From Desulfobulbaceae bacterium UBA2273 (lineage in GTDB: Bacteria; Desulfobacterota; Desulfobulbia; Desulfobulbales; Desulfurivibrionaceae), in the NCBI GenBank assembly GCA_002347095.1, contig DDWZ01000029.1, positions 62,001 to 126,000 of the forward strand: a DNA stretch of 64,000 nucleotides, written 5' to 3'. The stretch's first letter is position 1; each line of letters opens with the position of its first letter. A program made the position numbers and the translations under genes. Of the stretch, positions 23,575 through 33,279 are shown one piece after another. The notes under the pieces were generated by a model. That model did no database searches. It was given only the letters and a program-made list of their open reading frames with translations, and was not told the DNA's origin.

Positions 23575-26151
23575 ATGGTGAAACGGCTTGGTTGGGCTTT
23601 AGGCGGAGGGGCTGTGGCGCTGCTGGCGCTTGGGGCTCTGCTGTGGCTGAGCCTCCCTGTGCTGGTGGAAAAAAGCATAGAGTATCTGGTGGCCAGATCC
23701 CTGCCGGGTCAGCCTTTTTCCTGCACGGTGCGCCGGGTCGGAATTTCCGGGGCCGCTCTTGAGGCGATTGTTCTGGGGAACCCCGGGAAGCCGGCACTGC
23801 GCCTCGATTCCCTGCAGCTCAACTATTCCCTGCCCGGCCTTTTTTCCCGCCATATAGACCGTCTGGCCCTGGAGGGGGTGGTGGTGCAAGGGGAGTGGCG
23901 GGATGGCCGCTTTGTCCTTGAGGGGTTTTCCGGAAACGAAGCGGGGGCAGGGAAGAAATCGGGAGAGACGGATTATTCCCTGCCCGGCACCATCGGGCAG
24001 CTCACGGTCAAGAACGGCTTGCTCCGCAGCGGGGTGCGCGGTCGCATGGCGCAATTGCCTTTTCAACTGCAGTTTGTCCAGGGAAACCGCCCGGGGATGG
24101 GAGATGGCAGTGCGCCGCTGGCTGGTTCGCTCACCCTCTATCCGGAAGACCAGGAGCTTGCCCTCGCCCTGACGGCAGAAGTGGCGGAGGGGGTGCTCAG
24201 CTTCAAGGTGGGAGCCAGGGATTTCCCGCTTGCCTCCCTGGCGGGTGTTCTGGGACAGGATCTCGCGGGGAGTCTGCAATTTGCCGCGGAGGGCAGGCTC
24301 GGGTTGAAGCCGCTGGCGGTCAGGTTTTTTGAGCTGCATTGCGCGATTGAACGATTCGTCCTCAGGGGTGAGGGCAACATCTGGCGGATCAATGGAGCAG
24401 GGGGAGCAGGCGGGGAAGAGGAGCCGCCTTTTGTTTTTTCGCTCGCCGCGGCCGAGGACAAATTTCACTTTACAAGCAATGGCTTGGTGGTGCACTCCCC
24501 GGTTGAGTTGACCGTTGCCGAGCTTGCGGGGGCAGGCGTGCTTACCGGTGACGGAGGCAGTGGCGCCGGTTCTCTACTTCTTTCCGTGCGGCCTGCGGGG
24601 CAAAAAGAGGAGGGAATCCACGCAAAAGGGGCGTTTGAGGCAGGATTCAGCAAGCAGTCTGGGTGGTATTTTTCTCTCAAGGGAGCTTCGCAGGCAGGCA
24701 AAACCCCCCGTCCCCCCCTTGCCTGTAAAGCCTTCGGCCTGGAGCTGAAAAAGGAGGTGTCCGCAGCGCTTACGCTCGCGGCAAGCATCTCCTCCCTTGT
24801 CCTGCGCCAGGATAAGGGGGGGGAACTGCTGCTGCCGGAGCTCAACATTGCTGCGGTTATGCCGGGGGGTTCCCAAGGCAAGAGGGGGCAGGCGGAGCTG
24901 CATGTGCCTGAGGTGACGGTGCGGGATGGTCAGACGGAGCTGCGCCTGACAGGGGTTGCCGCAACCCTGCCGCTGCCCGGGGGAGAAAAGGGGGGAGCGG
25001 CAGCGGGGAAGGTGCAGCTTGCCAGGATCAGACTCAACGGTCAGGATCTGGGCGGGCTGGTGCTTGCAACAGAGCAGCAGGCAGAGGGTATTGGCTTTGC
25101 CGGTAGCCACACAAGCAAGGCCTTGGACGGGGTTGCCATCAAGATCACGGGAGAGGTGTCCAGCTCGATCGTGGACGGACTGCACGGCGCCCTGCGCCTT
25201 TCCGCACCCCGGCAGAAGTTCGCGGCCTTTAATCTTGGGAGGTTTGTCAAGGCAAAACAGGAGATAACCCTTGCCGGCGAGTTCGGACTACAGGCTGGGG
25301 GATCCTTCAAAAAGGGCGGACAGAGCGGGAACCTGCGTCTGCAGCTTGACAATGCGCGCCTGGAACTGCCCAAGCGTGGGATTGCGGTTTCCGGCCTCAG
25401 CCTTTCGCTGGTAATGCCTGATCTTTTCCTGAAAAAGAGCCTGCCGGCCCAGCCCCTTACCTTTGCCGCAGCCAAGGTTGGTGATCTTGCCCTAACCGAT
25501 GGGAAATTTGCCTTCCAGATAGAATCCCCCACCGCTCTCCTGCTGGAGAGCGGCCGCTTTGCCTGGTGCGGCGGCCATGTTTCCTCCAGGGGAGTGCGAT
25601 TGAGCACAGCCCGCAACGATTATGCGCTGACCTTATTCTGTGACCGCCTGAGTCTTGCCAGCCTCCTTGCCCAGTTTGGCATGGAGGGGGCGGAGGGGGA
25701 AGGCACCCTGAACGGCAGGATTCCTCTTTCGATTGTCGACGGCAGGGTGCGGTTTGCCGATGGTTTTCTCAATTCCCCCCCAGGTGAGGGCGGCACTATC
25801 CGAATGAGGGATAGCGGTCTGTTGACCGCCGGGATTCCCAAGGAGACGCCGCAGTTTTCCCAGCTTGATTTTGCCGGTGAGGCCCTGAAAAATTTCCGTT
25901 ACAATTGGGCCAAGGTGCGGCTGAACAGCGAGGGTGATGCGCTGCTGCTGCAAATAAAACTTGACGGTCAGCCGGCCCAGCCTATACCTTTCAGATACAA
26001 TAGCCAGCTCGGCAGCTTCACCCGTCTGCCGGAAGGGGAAGCCGGGGGAGTCACCCATCCCATTCGTCTTGATCTGAACCTGCGGTTGCCATTTGAGAAG
26101 ATCCTGGAATACGGTGGCGGCATGCAGAAGTTGTATAAAATGACCCAGTGA
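23575..26151 (+). CDS. ydbH: YdbH-family AsmA-like intermembrane lipid transport protein
   Basis: An 858-residue envelope protein of the YdbH branch of AsmA-like bridge proteins, thought to carry phospholipids between inner and outer membranes. It has an N-terminal membrane anchor (WALGGGAVALLALGALLWLSL, ~5-25, in part), then long repeating beta-rich segments. The C-terminal IRLDLNLRLPFEKILEYG and GGMQKLYK match the conserved YdbH end. The ATG at 23575 follows GGAAAGGAG. The two next genes encode YnbE- and YdbL-like proteins, the same order as in E. coli, which strongly supports the assignment. Sequence conservation outside the ends is low, as usual for the family. Confidence 0.88.
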   Translation: MVKRLGWALGGGAVALLALGALLWLSLPVLVEKSIEYLVARSLPGQPFSCTVRRVGISGAALEAIVLGNPGKPALRLDSLQLNYSLPGLFSRHIDRLALEGVVVQGEWRDGRFVLEGFSGNEAGAGKKSGETDYSLPGTIGQLTVKNGLLRSGVRGRMAQLPFQLQFVQGNRPGMGDGSAPLAGSLTLYPEDQELALALTAEVAEGVLSFKVGARDFPLASLAGVLGQDLAGSLQFAAEGRLGLKPLAVRFFELHCAIERFVLRGEGNIWRINGAGGAGGEEEPPFVFSLAAAEDKFHFTSNGLVVHSPVELTVAELAGAGVLTGDGGSGAGSLLLSVRPAGQKEEGIHAKGAFEAGFSKQSGWYFSLKGASQAGKTPRPPLACKAFGLELKKEVSAALTLAASISSLVLRQDKGGELLLPELNIAAVMPGGSQGKRGQAELHVPEVTVRDGQTELRLTGVAATLPLPGGEKGGAAAGKVQLARIRLNGQDLGGLVLATEQQAEGIGFAGSHTSKALDGVAIKITGEVSSSIVDGLHGALRLSAPRQKFAAFNLGRFVKAKQEITLAGEFGLQAGGSFKKGGQSGNLRLQLDNARLELPKRGIAVSGLSLSLVMPDLFLKKSLPAQPLTFAAAKVGDLALTDGKFAFQIESPTALLLESGRFAWCGGHVSSRGVRLSTARNDYALTLFCDRLSLASLLAQFGMEGAEGEGTLNGRIPLSIVDGRVRFADGFLNSPPGEGGTIRMRDSGLLTAGIPKETPQFSQLDFAGEALKNFRYNWAKVRLNSEGDALLLQIKLDGQPAQPIPFRYNSQLGSFTRLPEGEAGGVTHPIRLDLNLRLPFEKILEYGGGMQKLYKMTQ

Positions 26152-26167
26152 GGCAAGAGGAGTAGTG

Positions 26168-26368
26168 ATGAAGAGAAAAAGAAGATTGGCACTGCTGGGG
26201 GCGTTGGCCCTTTTGCTGCTGTCGGGCTGCACCCGCCATGCGGTGCAGGTGGCGCCCATCGAGATAAAACCCATCCACATCACCATCGATGTCAACATCA
26301 AGGTGGATCGGGCCCTGGATGATTTCTTCGGCGATCTGGACAAGGCTGCCACGGAGCAGCAGAAATAA
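26168..26368 (+). CDS. ynbE: YnbE-family outer-membrane lipoprotein
   Basis: A 66-residue lipoprotein. The signal ends in LLLLSGC (lipobox), followed by a short mature domain with VAPIEIKPIHITIDVNIKV, which is the YnbE hallmark. In E. coli YnbE caps the C-terminal end of YdbH at the outer membrane. It starts 16 bases after ydbH. I chose the ATG at 26168, with AGAGGAG upstream, over a GTG three bases before it. Confidence 0.9.
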   Translation: MKRKRRLALLGALALLLLSGCTRHAVQVAPIEIKPIHITIDVNIKVDRALDDFFGDLDKAATEQQK

Positions 26369-26387
26369 AAAAATAGACACAGTGGTG

Positions 26388-26768
26388 ATGAAGATGCAAA
26401 GACAACGGGTTTTTTCCCTGCTCTCGGGTTTGATTTTTCTCCTGGTTTTCTGCTCCGTGGCAAGCGCCGCTGCCAACGGCATCAAGGAACGCATGGCCGC
26501 AAGGCTGCCGGAGATCGTGGGCCTGAAGGACAAGGGCGTAATCGGCGAAGACAATCTGGGCTATCTGCAGTTTGTTGGGGCAACCAAGGAAAAGGCGGAG
26601 CTGGTGCAGGCGGAAAACGATGACCGCCTGCAGGTTTACCAGGCCATTGCCAAGCAGCAGGGCACCACCGCCGATCTGGTAGGACGGCGGCGGGCCCAGC
26701 AGATTACGGAGATTGCCCTGCCCACCCATTGGCTGCAGGATGCAAACGGGCGCTGGTATAAGAAATAG
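26388..26768 (+). CDS. ydbL: YdbL-family periplasmic protein (DUF1318)
   Basis: A 126-residue exported protein with a signal peptide (LLSGLIFLLVFCSVASAAA, ~10-28). The mature part, ERMAARLPEIVGLKDKGVIG...GYLQFVG, then DDRLQVYQAIAKQQGTT, matches YdbL, a partner of YdbH/YnbE in E. coli. It starts 19 bases after ynbE in the same operon and ends before a strong terminator. An in-frame start inside ynbE is rejected because it would remove the signal peptide from the N-terminus. Confidence 0.88.
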   Translation: MKMQRQRVFSLLSGLIFLLVFCSVASAAANGIKERMAARLPEIVGLKDKGVIGEDNLGYLQFVGATKEKAELVQAENDDRLQVYQAIAKQQGTTADLVGRRRAQQITEIALPTHWLQDANGRWYKK

Positions 26769-26791
26769 CAGTAACGACCTTGGCGATAGCG

Positions 26792-26831
26792 AAAATCCCT
26801 GTCCGGTCATGCCCGGGCAGGGATTTTTTAT
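26792..26831 (+). terminator. Terminator of the ydbH-ynbE-ydbL operon
   Basis: AAATCCCTGTCC pairs with GGCAGGGATTT around a short loop, followed by TTTTTTATT, about 25 bases after the ydbL stop. Confidence 0.9.
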
Positions 26832-26947
26832 TCATGCTGCCACGGATGATCTCGGCGGCGCCCAGGGCAAGGCCGGTCTTGACGGCCAGACCCCGACAGG
26901 GTATGCACCGAGATTCTGAGATTTTTACACTGTGGGGGTCATTGTTG

Positions 26948-27919
26948 ATGGGCGAGATGCATGCCAATACCAAACTGCCATGGGCGGAGGGAAGCCTGCC
27001 CCTGATGCTGGCCCCGATGCAGGGGTTGACCAACCGGGCCCTGCGCGCTCTGTTCATTGAGCGGGTCCGCCCGGATGTGGTTTTTACAGAATTTGTCCGG
27101 GTCAAGGCCAGCACCAAGAAGAATATCACCGCCAACGACCGGCAGGAAGTGGCCGGCACTCACGGCGGGGTGCCGCTGGTGGTGCAGCTCATCGGCACCG
27201 ACACCGAGGCGTTGCTGGCCGCGGCCAATACCGTGCAGGAGTTGGGGGCCGAACACCTCAACATCAATCTCGGCTGCCCCTATGGCAGGATGACCAGCCA
27301 GACCGCGGGCGGCGCCCTGCTGCGCGAGCCTATTGCCCTGGCGCGGATGCTCGCGGCTTTGCGCCAAGAAATCCGGGGCAGTTTTTCCGTCAAGGTGCGC
27401 TCCGGCTTTGACGACCCGGCCCAGATCTTTTCCCTGCTCACCATTTTTGCCGAAAGCGGCATCGATTTTCTCGTGGTCCACCCACGCACCGTGAAACAGA
27501 TGTACGCCGGCCCGGCAGACCACGCAATCACCGCTGAAGTGGTGCGCCAGACCCCATTGCCGGTCATCGCCAACGGAGATATCTTCACCGCGGCCATTGG
27601 CCAGCGGGTTCTGGCCGAAACCGGGGCCGCCGGGCTGATGCTGGGCAGGGGCGCCATTGCCGATCCCCTGCTGTTTGAGCGGTTGCGGGGAAGATATCCG
27701 GAGGGATCGATCCCTGCCGCCAAGGTTGCCGAGCTGCGCGACTATCTGCAAGCGCTGCTGGGCCGCTACCAGGCGCTGTTCTGCGGCGAGCACCAGATCC
27801 TCTGCAAGATGAAGGAGGTACTTTGCCATGTCCACGACCCCGAGGTGGCGCCCTTGGCCCGGCAGCTCAAGCGGAGCAAGAGCCTGGCTCAGTTCGGGGA
27901 GCTGCTTATTTCGTCATGA
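26948..27919 (+). CDS. tRNA-dihydrouridine synthase (Dus family, DusC-like)
   Basis: A 323-residue FMN enzyme reducing uridine to dihydrouridine in tRNA. The barrel begins LMLAPMQGLTNRALR, the catalytic cysteine is in LNINLGCPYGRMTSQTAG, and FLVVHPRTVKQMY, VIANGDI and GLMLGRGAIADP are FMN-phosphate and substrate motifs. GCPYGRM in place of the more common GCPxxxV, with overall length near 320, resembles the DusC group. I use the ATG at 26948, with GGGGGT upstream; earlier starts lie inside the terminator region. The 3' end overlaps the convergent regulator gene by 14 bases. Confidence 0.92.
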   Translation: MGEMHANTKLPWAEGSLPLMLAPMQGLTNRALRALFIERVRPDVVFTEFVRVKASTKKNITANDRQEVAGTHGGVPLVVQLIGTDTEALLAAANTVQELGAEHLNINLGCPYGRMTSQTAGGALLREPIALARMLAALRQEIRGSFSVKVRSGFDDPAQIFSLLTIFAESGIDFLVVHPRTVKQMYAGPADHAITAEVVRQTPLPVIANGDIFTAAIGQRVLAETGAAGLMLGRGAIADPLLFERLRGRYPEGSIPAAKVAELRDYLQALLGRYQALFCGEHQILCKMKEVLCHVHDPEVAPLARQLKRSKSLAQFGELLISS

Positions 27920-28811
27920 ACAGGTTGTGGCGGGCTGCCTCCAGGATGGCGGCCACGGCCGGATGCTTGATGATCCGCTCCACCGATATGGCGTAGTAGC
28001 GCTCCTTGACCGCCTGGGTCCGGCCGACTACCTGCACCTTGTGCTGGCGCAGCACTTCGGGTTCAATGACCGTGGGCGCCACAAAGATGCCGTCGCCCTC
28101 CTGGCCGAAGACATTGAGCAGGGCGTTGTCGTCGAACTCCCCGGCAATGGACGGCCGGATGGAGAGGGAGGCAAACCACCGCTCCAGCCCGCCCCGGAGT
28201 GCGGTCATCTCCATGGGCAGCAGCATGGGCGCCTCATGAAGCGAAAGGGGAAATTTTCCCCGCAGCGGTCCGGCCAGCGTTTCCACCGCGAAAAAGGTGA
28301 TGCCGCACTCGCCGAGCAGATGGCTGTAGGCCTTGACGCTCAAGCCCGCCCGCAAGGGCGCATCGCTCAGCACCACATCCAAAGAGTGCATGGCCAGTTC
28401 GGCCAGCAGGGCGTCCTCCTTGTCTTCAAGGCAAACCAGCTTCACCCGCTCCGACAGTTGCAGGGCCGGTTCCAGCAGCCTGCGGACAATGAGCTTGGGC
28501 AGCACGTCCACCACCCCGGCCTTGAGGGACAGGGGGCCTGCCGTGGGTCTGCCCCGGATGGTGTCCATCATCTCCCTGCCCAGGGAAAAGATCTCATCGG
28601 CATAGCGGAACACCAGGCGTCCCAGGTCGGTGGGCTCCAGGTTGCGTCCCGCCCGCTGAAAGAGCTTGCCGCCCAGGGATTCTTCCAGTTTCCCCAACTG
28701 GGCGCTGACCGTGGAGGGAGCCAGACTGAGACGGGCGCTGGCCGCGGTCAGGCTGCCTTCGCGCATTACGGTCCAGAAGTAGAAAAGATGGTGGTAGTTG
28801 AGCCATTCCAA
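27906..28811 (-). CDS. LysR-family regulator of the NhaR type
   Basis: A 301-residue DNA-binding regulator. The N-terminus (HHLFYFWTVMREGSLTAASA, then LSLAPSTVSAQLGKLEESLG) is the LysR winged helix and is closest in pattern to NhaR, which activates Na+/H+ antiporter genes in response to sodium. The C-terminal half (from ~90) is the substrate-binding domain. The start is a TTG at 28809-28811 with GGAGG five bases upstream; a nearby ATG is out of frame. It is divergent from a P-type cation ATPase gene, which it may regulate. That link is inference from position. Confidence 0.88.
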   Translation of the reverse strand: MEWLNYHHLFYFWTVMREGSLTAASARLSLAPSTVSAQLGKLEESLGGKLFQRAGRNLEPTDLGRLVFRYADEIFSLGREMMDTIRGRPTAGPLSLKAGVVDVLPKLIVRRLLEPALQLSERVKLVCLEDKEDALLAELAMHSLDVVLSDAPLRAGLSVKAYSHLLGECGITFFAVETLAGPLRGKFPLSLHEAPMLLPMEMTALRGGLERWFASLSIRPSIAGEFDDNALLNVFGQEGDGIFVAPTVIEPEVLRQHKVQVVGRTQAVKERYYAISVERIIKHPAVAAILEAARHNLFMTK

Positions 28812-28957
28812 GGGAGCCTCCGATTCGTTTATTTCGAACTGTTATAATCATATTTTCTAATTGTTCAAACTATTTTCCTGCGGTATCTTTTATGCGGGGA
28901 AACAAATCAGGCCGGCCGGGATATCGGCCCCGGCCGTAGCAATAGAGAGGAGAGACC
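28812..28957. promoter_or_regulatory. Divergent promoter region of the regulator and P-type ATPase
   Basis: The 146 bases are AT-rich with TATAAT at 28843-28848 and inverted GAAC...GTTC elements around it, in contrast to the GC-rich flanks. A LysR-type regulator next door usually binds such a divergent region. Confidence 0.5.
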
Positions 28958-31696
28958 ATGGAAGATGTGAATTTGATCGCCCGCCACTGGCACCACCTGC
29001 CCATCGACGAAGTTGCGGCGCTGCTGGAGTCGGACCGGGAGCGGGGGCTTGACCGGTTCGAGGTCGAGCACCGGCTGGAAGCGTTCGGCCCCAATGCCAT
29101 CACCGCCCAGAAAGGACAGGGGCCGTTGATCCGGTTTCTGCTCCAGTTCCATCAGCCCCTGATCTATATCCTCATCGTTTCCGGCCTGGTCACCGCAGTT
29201 CTTGGGGAGTGGGTGGATTCCGGGGTCATCTTCGGGGTGGTGCTGGTCAACGCCGTTATCGGCTACCTCCAGGAGGCCAAGGCGGTCAATGCCCTGGCCG
29301 CGTTGGCCCGGACCATGACCACCGAGGCTACGGTTCTGCGGCAGGGGGAGAAACGGCGCATTCCGGCCACGGAACTGGTGGTGGGCGACATCGTTTTCCT
29401 GCAAAGCGGCGACAAGGTTCCCGCTGACCTGCGGCTGTTTCAGGTGCGTGACCTGCAGGTCGCCGAAGCGGCGCTTACCGGCGAGTCGGCGCCCGTGGTC
29501 AAGGATCATGGGCTTCATGGCCGCGACACCGTCCTGGCCGACCGGCGGAACATGGCCTATGCCTCGACCCTGGTCACCTACGGTCAGGGCTGGGGCATTG
29601 TCACGGCCACCGGGGATGCAACCGAGGTGGGGCGGATCTCCCAGTTGATTTCAACGGCCGAGGCGCTGGCTACCCCGCTCACCCGCAAGATCAGTGAATT
29701 CAGCAACGTTCTGCTCTACGTGATCCTGGGGTTGGCCGTTTTGACCATTATGATCGGGCTTCTCCGGGGCCAGGCCTTTGTCGACATATTCATGGCTGCG
29801 GTGGCCCTTGCCGTTGGCGCCATTCCCGAAGGTCTGCCCGCTGCGGTAACGATCACCCTGGCCATAGGCGTGTCGCGCATGGCTCAAAAACGGGCCATTA
29901 TCCGCAAGCTGCCCGCGGTGGAGACCCTGGGATCCACCACGGTGATTTGCACCGACAAAACCGGCACCCTCACCGAAAACCAGATGACCGTGCAGGAGAT
30001 CGTGGCAGGCGGCATGTCGTACGCAGTGACCGGCACCGGCTACAACCCCATGCAGGGCAGGATTGAGGCGCCGGAATCGGCTGGAGGCGGCACAGCCAGC
30101 ACATCTCCTGCATTGCTGGAATGTTTGCGGGCCGGTCTTCTCTGCAATGACAGCCAGCTTGTCGAAGAGGAGGGGGTCTGGCAGGTGCATGGCGACCCCA
30201 CCGAGGGGGCGCTGCTGACCTCGGCCCGCAAAGGCGGCCTCGGCCAGGAAACCGTGGCCGCAAGCCCCCGTTTGGATACGGTGCCCTTTGAATCGGAACA
30301 TCAATACATGGCCAGCCTGCATGGGGCCGGACCCGGCGCGGCGACCAGGCGGGTCTATCTCAAAGGCGCGGTGGAGGCGGTTCTGGCCAGATGCGCAAGC
30401 CAGCTTGACGGATTGGGCAATCCGGTTCCCCTGCGGGTTGCCGAGGTTCAGTCCGCGGTGGAGAACATGGCTGCCAAGGGCTTAAGGGTGCTGGCCATGG
30501 CCGGCAAGGAGATGCCCCCTGCGGCCTCGGAGATCCACCATGGCGATCTGACCGACGGGTCGGTCTTTTTCGGCTTGCAGGGGATGATCGATCCGCCGCG
30601 GCCGGAAGCGGTGGCCGCGGTCAAGATCTGCCAGGGTGCGGGGATCCGGGTCAAGATGATCACCGGCGATCATCCGGTGACCGCCGCCGCCATTGCCAGA
30701 AAGGTCGGGCTCTACAACCTGGGTTCAACGCAGGGGAACGGGGTTCCGGTACTCACCGGCGCGGAGCTGGAAAAGCTCTCGGACAGCGAATTCATCGACC
30801 GGGCCGAAGACACCGTGGTCTTTGCCAGGGCGACCCCGGAACAGAAGCTTCGCCTGGTGGAGGCGCTCCAGGCCAGGGGGCAGGTGGTGGCCATGACCGG
30901 CGACGGGGTCAATGACGCCCCGGCCCTGAAGCGGGCGGATATCGGCGTGGCCATGGGCATCACCGGCACCGAGGTCGCCAAGGAAGCGGCGGACATGGTG
31001 CTCACCGACGACAATTTCAGCTCCATCGAGTCGGCGGTGGAAGAGGGGCGGGGGGTGTTCGACAACCTGGTCAAGTTTATTACCTGGACCCTGCCCACCA
31101 ACCTGGGCGAAGGGCTGGTCATCCTGACCGCCATCTTCCTCGGCGTCACCCTGCCCATCCTGCCGGTGCAGATCCTCTGGGTCAATATGACCACCGCCGG
31201 GTTTCTCGGGTTGGCCTTGGCCTTTGAGCCCAAGGAGCCTGGCATCATGCTGCGGCCGCCTCGGCAACCCAACTCGCCGATCCTCAGCCGCGGCATGGTT
31301 TTTCGGATCACCCTGGTGAGCTTCTTGATGCTGGGCGCGGCCTTCGGGATCTTTTCCTGGGAACTCTCCGGCGGCGCCACCCTTGCCCAGGCGCGCACCG
31401 CCGCAGTCAACGCCTTTGTCATGGTGGAGCTGTTCTATCTGTTCAACTGCCGCTCCCTGGATAAGTCCGTTTTTCAGCTCGGGTTTTTCTCGAATTTCTG
31501 GGTACTTGCCGGCGTAGTCACCATGTCCCTGGTGCAGATTGCCTACACCTATCTGCCGGTGATGAACCGGCTCTTCCAGAGCGCCCCGGTTGGTCCGGCT
31601 GTTTGGGGGAGAACCGTGGCGGCGGGGCTGGTGGTTTTCGTGATTATTGAAATCGAAAAAATGGTGTGGAGAAAAGCAGGAACTGGGCGGGCGTGA
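28958..31696 (+). CDS. P-type (P2-like) cation-transporting ATPase of uncertain ion
   Basis: A 912-residue inner-membrane pump. The order is: N-terminal cation-ATPase domain (~5-70), actuator domain with LTGESAPV, phosphorylation site [11 protein letters not shown] (Asp333), nucleotide domain, hinge [21 protein letters not shown], and about ten membrane helices. PEGLP (Glu291) in M4, Asn715 and Glu718 in M5, and Asn743 and Thr746 in M6 match calcium-site residues of SERCA. The residue equivalent to SERCA Asp800, however, is Ala747 (WVNMTTAG). The ion is therefore uncertain. It starts after AGGAGAGACC. An NhaR-like regulator is divergent, hinting at sodium or related stress. Confidence 0.92.
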   Translation: MEDVNLIARHWHHLPIDEVAALLESDRERGLDRFEVEHRLEAFGPNAITAQKGQGPLIRFLLQFHQPLIYILIVSGLVTAVLGEWVDSGVIFGVVLVNAVIGYLQEAKAVNALAALARTMTTEATVLRQGEKRRIPATELVVGDIVFLQSGDKVPADLRLFQVRDLQVAEAALTGESAPVVKDHGLHGRDTVLADRRNMAYASTLVTYGQGWGIVTATGDATEVGRISQLISTAEALATPLTRKISEFSNVLLYVILGLAVLTIMIGLLRGQAFVDIFMAAVALAVGAIPEGLPAAVTITLAIGVSRMAQKRAIIRKLPAVETLGSTTVICTDKTGTLTENQMTVQEIVAGGMSYAVTGTGYNPMQGRIEAPESAGGGTASTSPALLECLRAGLLCNDSQLVEEEGVWQVHGDPTEGALLTSARKGGLGQETVAASPRLDTVPFESEHQYMASLHGAGPGAATRRVYLKGAVEAVLARCASQLDGLGNPVPLRVAEVQSAVENMAAKGLRVLAMAGKEMPPAASEIHHGDLTDGSVFFGLQGMIDPPRPEAVAAVKICQGAGIRVKMITGDHPVTAAAIARKVGLYNLGSTQGNGVPVLTGAELEKLSDSEFIDRAEDTVVFARATPEQKLRLVEALQARGQVVAMTGDGVNDAPALKRADIGVAMGITGTEVAKEAADMVLTDDNFSSIESAVEEGRGVFDNLVKFITWTLPTNLGEGLVILTAIFLGVTLPILPVQILWVNMTTAGFLGLALAFEPKEPGIMLRPPRQPNSPILSRGMVFRITLVSFLMLGAAFGIFSWELSGGATLAQARTAAVNAFVMVELFYLFNCRSLDKSVFQLGFFSNFWVLAGVVTMSLVQIAYTYLPVMNRLFQSAPVGPAVWGRTVAAGLVVFVIIEIEKMVWRKAGTGRA

Positions 31697-31730
31697 TTGT
31701 TCCGCTCACGGAGAGGAAGAGAGAGTTGGC

Positions 31731-31886
31731 ATGAAGAAAAGCCCTCTGCCGAGCATTCCGGATCGTTTTCGGCAAGAACCGGCACGACCCGCTTATGGTA
31801 TTAAGTTATCGGCGGTTTCAGCCCCGCTTCATGAAGTCATGTTCGCAGTTGGCCACGAGGGAGAAGAGGGCTGTTTGAAAGTATAA
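31731..31886 (+). CDS. Possible small protein, uncertain
   Basis: A 51-codon frame (MKKSPLPSIPDRFRQEPARP...) starts after AGAGAGTTGGC between the ATPase and DedA genes and overlaps the DedA start. No motif is recognised and it could be chance. Confidence 0.2.
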   Translation: MKKSPLPSIPDRFRQEPARPAYGIKLSAVSAPLHEVMFAVGHEGEEGCLKV

Positions 31887-32556
31887 CCGTTTGGCTGGTG
31901 GAAACCATAAGCGTCTTGGGGTACCCCGGCATCTTTCTGTTGATAATGGTTGAAAGTTCCGCACTCCCTTTTCCCAGTGAATTGGTCATGCCCCCTGCCG
32001 GGTATCTGGTCTTCCAAGGCCGGATGAATCCCTGGCTGGTGGTGCTGGCCGGAGGCTCGGTTCGCTGGCAGGCGCCTACGCGAATTACTATGGCGCCCTG
32101 TATCTGGGACGGCCCCTGTTGCTCCAGTATGGCAAGTTTGTCGGCCTTGCCGAGGAAAAACTCGAAAAAACCGAGGATTTTTTCCGGCGGCATGGCGAAA
32201 TTTCCACCTTCATCGGCAGGCTGCTGCCGGTCATCCGGCAACTGATTTCCATCCCTGCGGGGCTTGGCAGGATGAATCAGTTCAGGTTTGCTTTGTATAC
32301 CAGCCTGGGCGCTACGATCTGGTGCGCGGTACTGGCCTGGATAGGGTACGCCATCGGCGACAACCAGCAGTTGATCATGAGCCTGTCGCGGCAGGCAAGT
32401 GTCTGGATGATTGGCGGCTGTGTGCTGCTGCTGGCCGGTTATCTGTATTGGCACAAAAAGAGGCGCGCAAAACCATGGGGTGAGATGCCTGCGGCATATG
32501 GAATCGATACCTTGCACAAACAACCAATCACACCAAACCAAGGAGAACATCAATGA
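31871..32556 (+). pseudogene. DedA-family membrane protein, frameshifted
   Basis: The gene encodes a DedA-family protein (envelope phospholipid or undecaprenyl-phosphate translocation). The 5' frame reads SVLGYPGIFLLIMVES and LPFPSELVMPPAGYL, and the 3' frame reads GAYANYYGALYLGRP, then FFRRHGEISTFIGRLLPV and IRQLISIPAGLGRMN. The two parts match one protein but lie in different frames. The break is near 32051-32056 (GGAGGCTC), where one G appears to be missing. No ATG precedes the conserved start; a non-standard CTG (31871, after AGAAGAGGG) or GTG (31898) would be needed. It could be a real inactivating mutation or a sequencing error in a G run. Confidence 0.8.
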
Positions 32557-32756
32557 AAAAGCCAAGCAGCTCCGCAACCAGCCTGAAAGAACTCATCAAC
32601 CACGCCATCAGTGATCTTGAGATCACGCCGAGCGAATATCAGCAGATCATGGACCACGCACACGACGATGGCCACATAGACAAAGAAGAACAGGTTCTGC
32701 TTGCCCAGTTTCATGCAATGCTCAACAATGGGACTCTCAAGAGAGTCCGTGAGTAG
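32553..32756 (+). CDS. Small acidic helical protein, unknown function
   Basis: A 67-residue cytosolic protein (MKKPSSSATSLKELINHAIS..., then DLEITPSEYQQIMDHAHDDG and HIDKEEQVLLAQFHAML). The two helices with acidic loops faintly recall TerB- or EF-hand-like proteins, but I cannot assign a family. AAGGAG precedes the ATG at good spacing. Its start overlaps the end of the DedA frame by four bases. Confidence 0.7.
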   Translation: MKKPSSSATSLKELINHAISDLEITPSEYQQIMDHAHDDGHIDKEEQVLLAQFHAMLNNGTLKRVRE

Positions 32757-33004
32757 AGTTGACTGGTCATTGCAAACGCAATCGTCAGTAGGGGCAGGAA
32801 CCAGTTGACGCCTGCCACTAAAACGCGGAGGGGTTGAGATTGTAACTGGCTGAAAGGTGCTAACGACTCGTAACTCCAGGCACAACTCTCCCCCCCTCCT
32901 CCTCCTCCTAGACGTCTGAGGCCAGCCAGGCTCGTCGGGTGTGTATTTTTGTGTTGAAGAGATTGAAAAGAGTTGGTGAAACACAAAAAAACGGTCCGTG
33001 TCTA

Positions 33005-33046
33005 ATGGCTCATTACGCAACAACCAAAGAAGGAATCAGACAATGA
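33005..33046 (+). other. Possible 13-codon leader frame
   Basis: ATG...TGA encoding MAHYATTKEGIRQ ends in a TGA that overlaps the ATG of the next lipoprotein gene (ATGA). It lacks an evident ribosome site of its own and may be fortuitous. Confidence 0.25.
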
Positions 33047-33264
33047 AGCAGCTTCAAGCAATCACCGCTCTCTTGCTTCTCTTGGCCGTGGGGCTGAGCG
33101 GTTGCGATCAGGTGAAGGATCTGGCCACCGAGGCGGCGGAAAAAACGAAGCAGGACGTGGTTTCGGAGATCGGTAAGGCGGTCAACGGTGACGGGGATCA
33201 GGATAAAAAAGAAGGTGCCGAATCGAGCAAGGACTCGGACACGGAAAAAGACGAAGAAAAATAA
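33043..33264 (+). CDS. Small charged lipoprotein
   Basis: A 73-residue lipoprotein. The signal (QLQAITALLLLLAVGLSGC) ends in a lipobox, followed by a highly charged, Lys/Glu/Asp-rich tail (DGDQDKKEGAESSKDSD). AAGAAGGA precedes the ATG at 33043. It resembles small envelope lipoproteins with disordered tails; the function is unknown. It is 15 bases upstream of the zinc-ribbon gene and probably cotranscribed with it. Confidence 0.75.
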   Translation: MKQLQAITALLLLLAVGLSGCDQVKDLATEAAEKTKQDVVSEIGKAVNGDGDQDKKEGAESSKDSDTEKDEEK

Positions 33265-33279
33265 CCAAGGAGAGAACCA

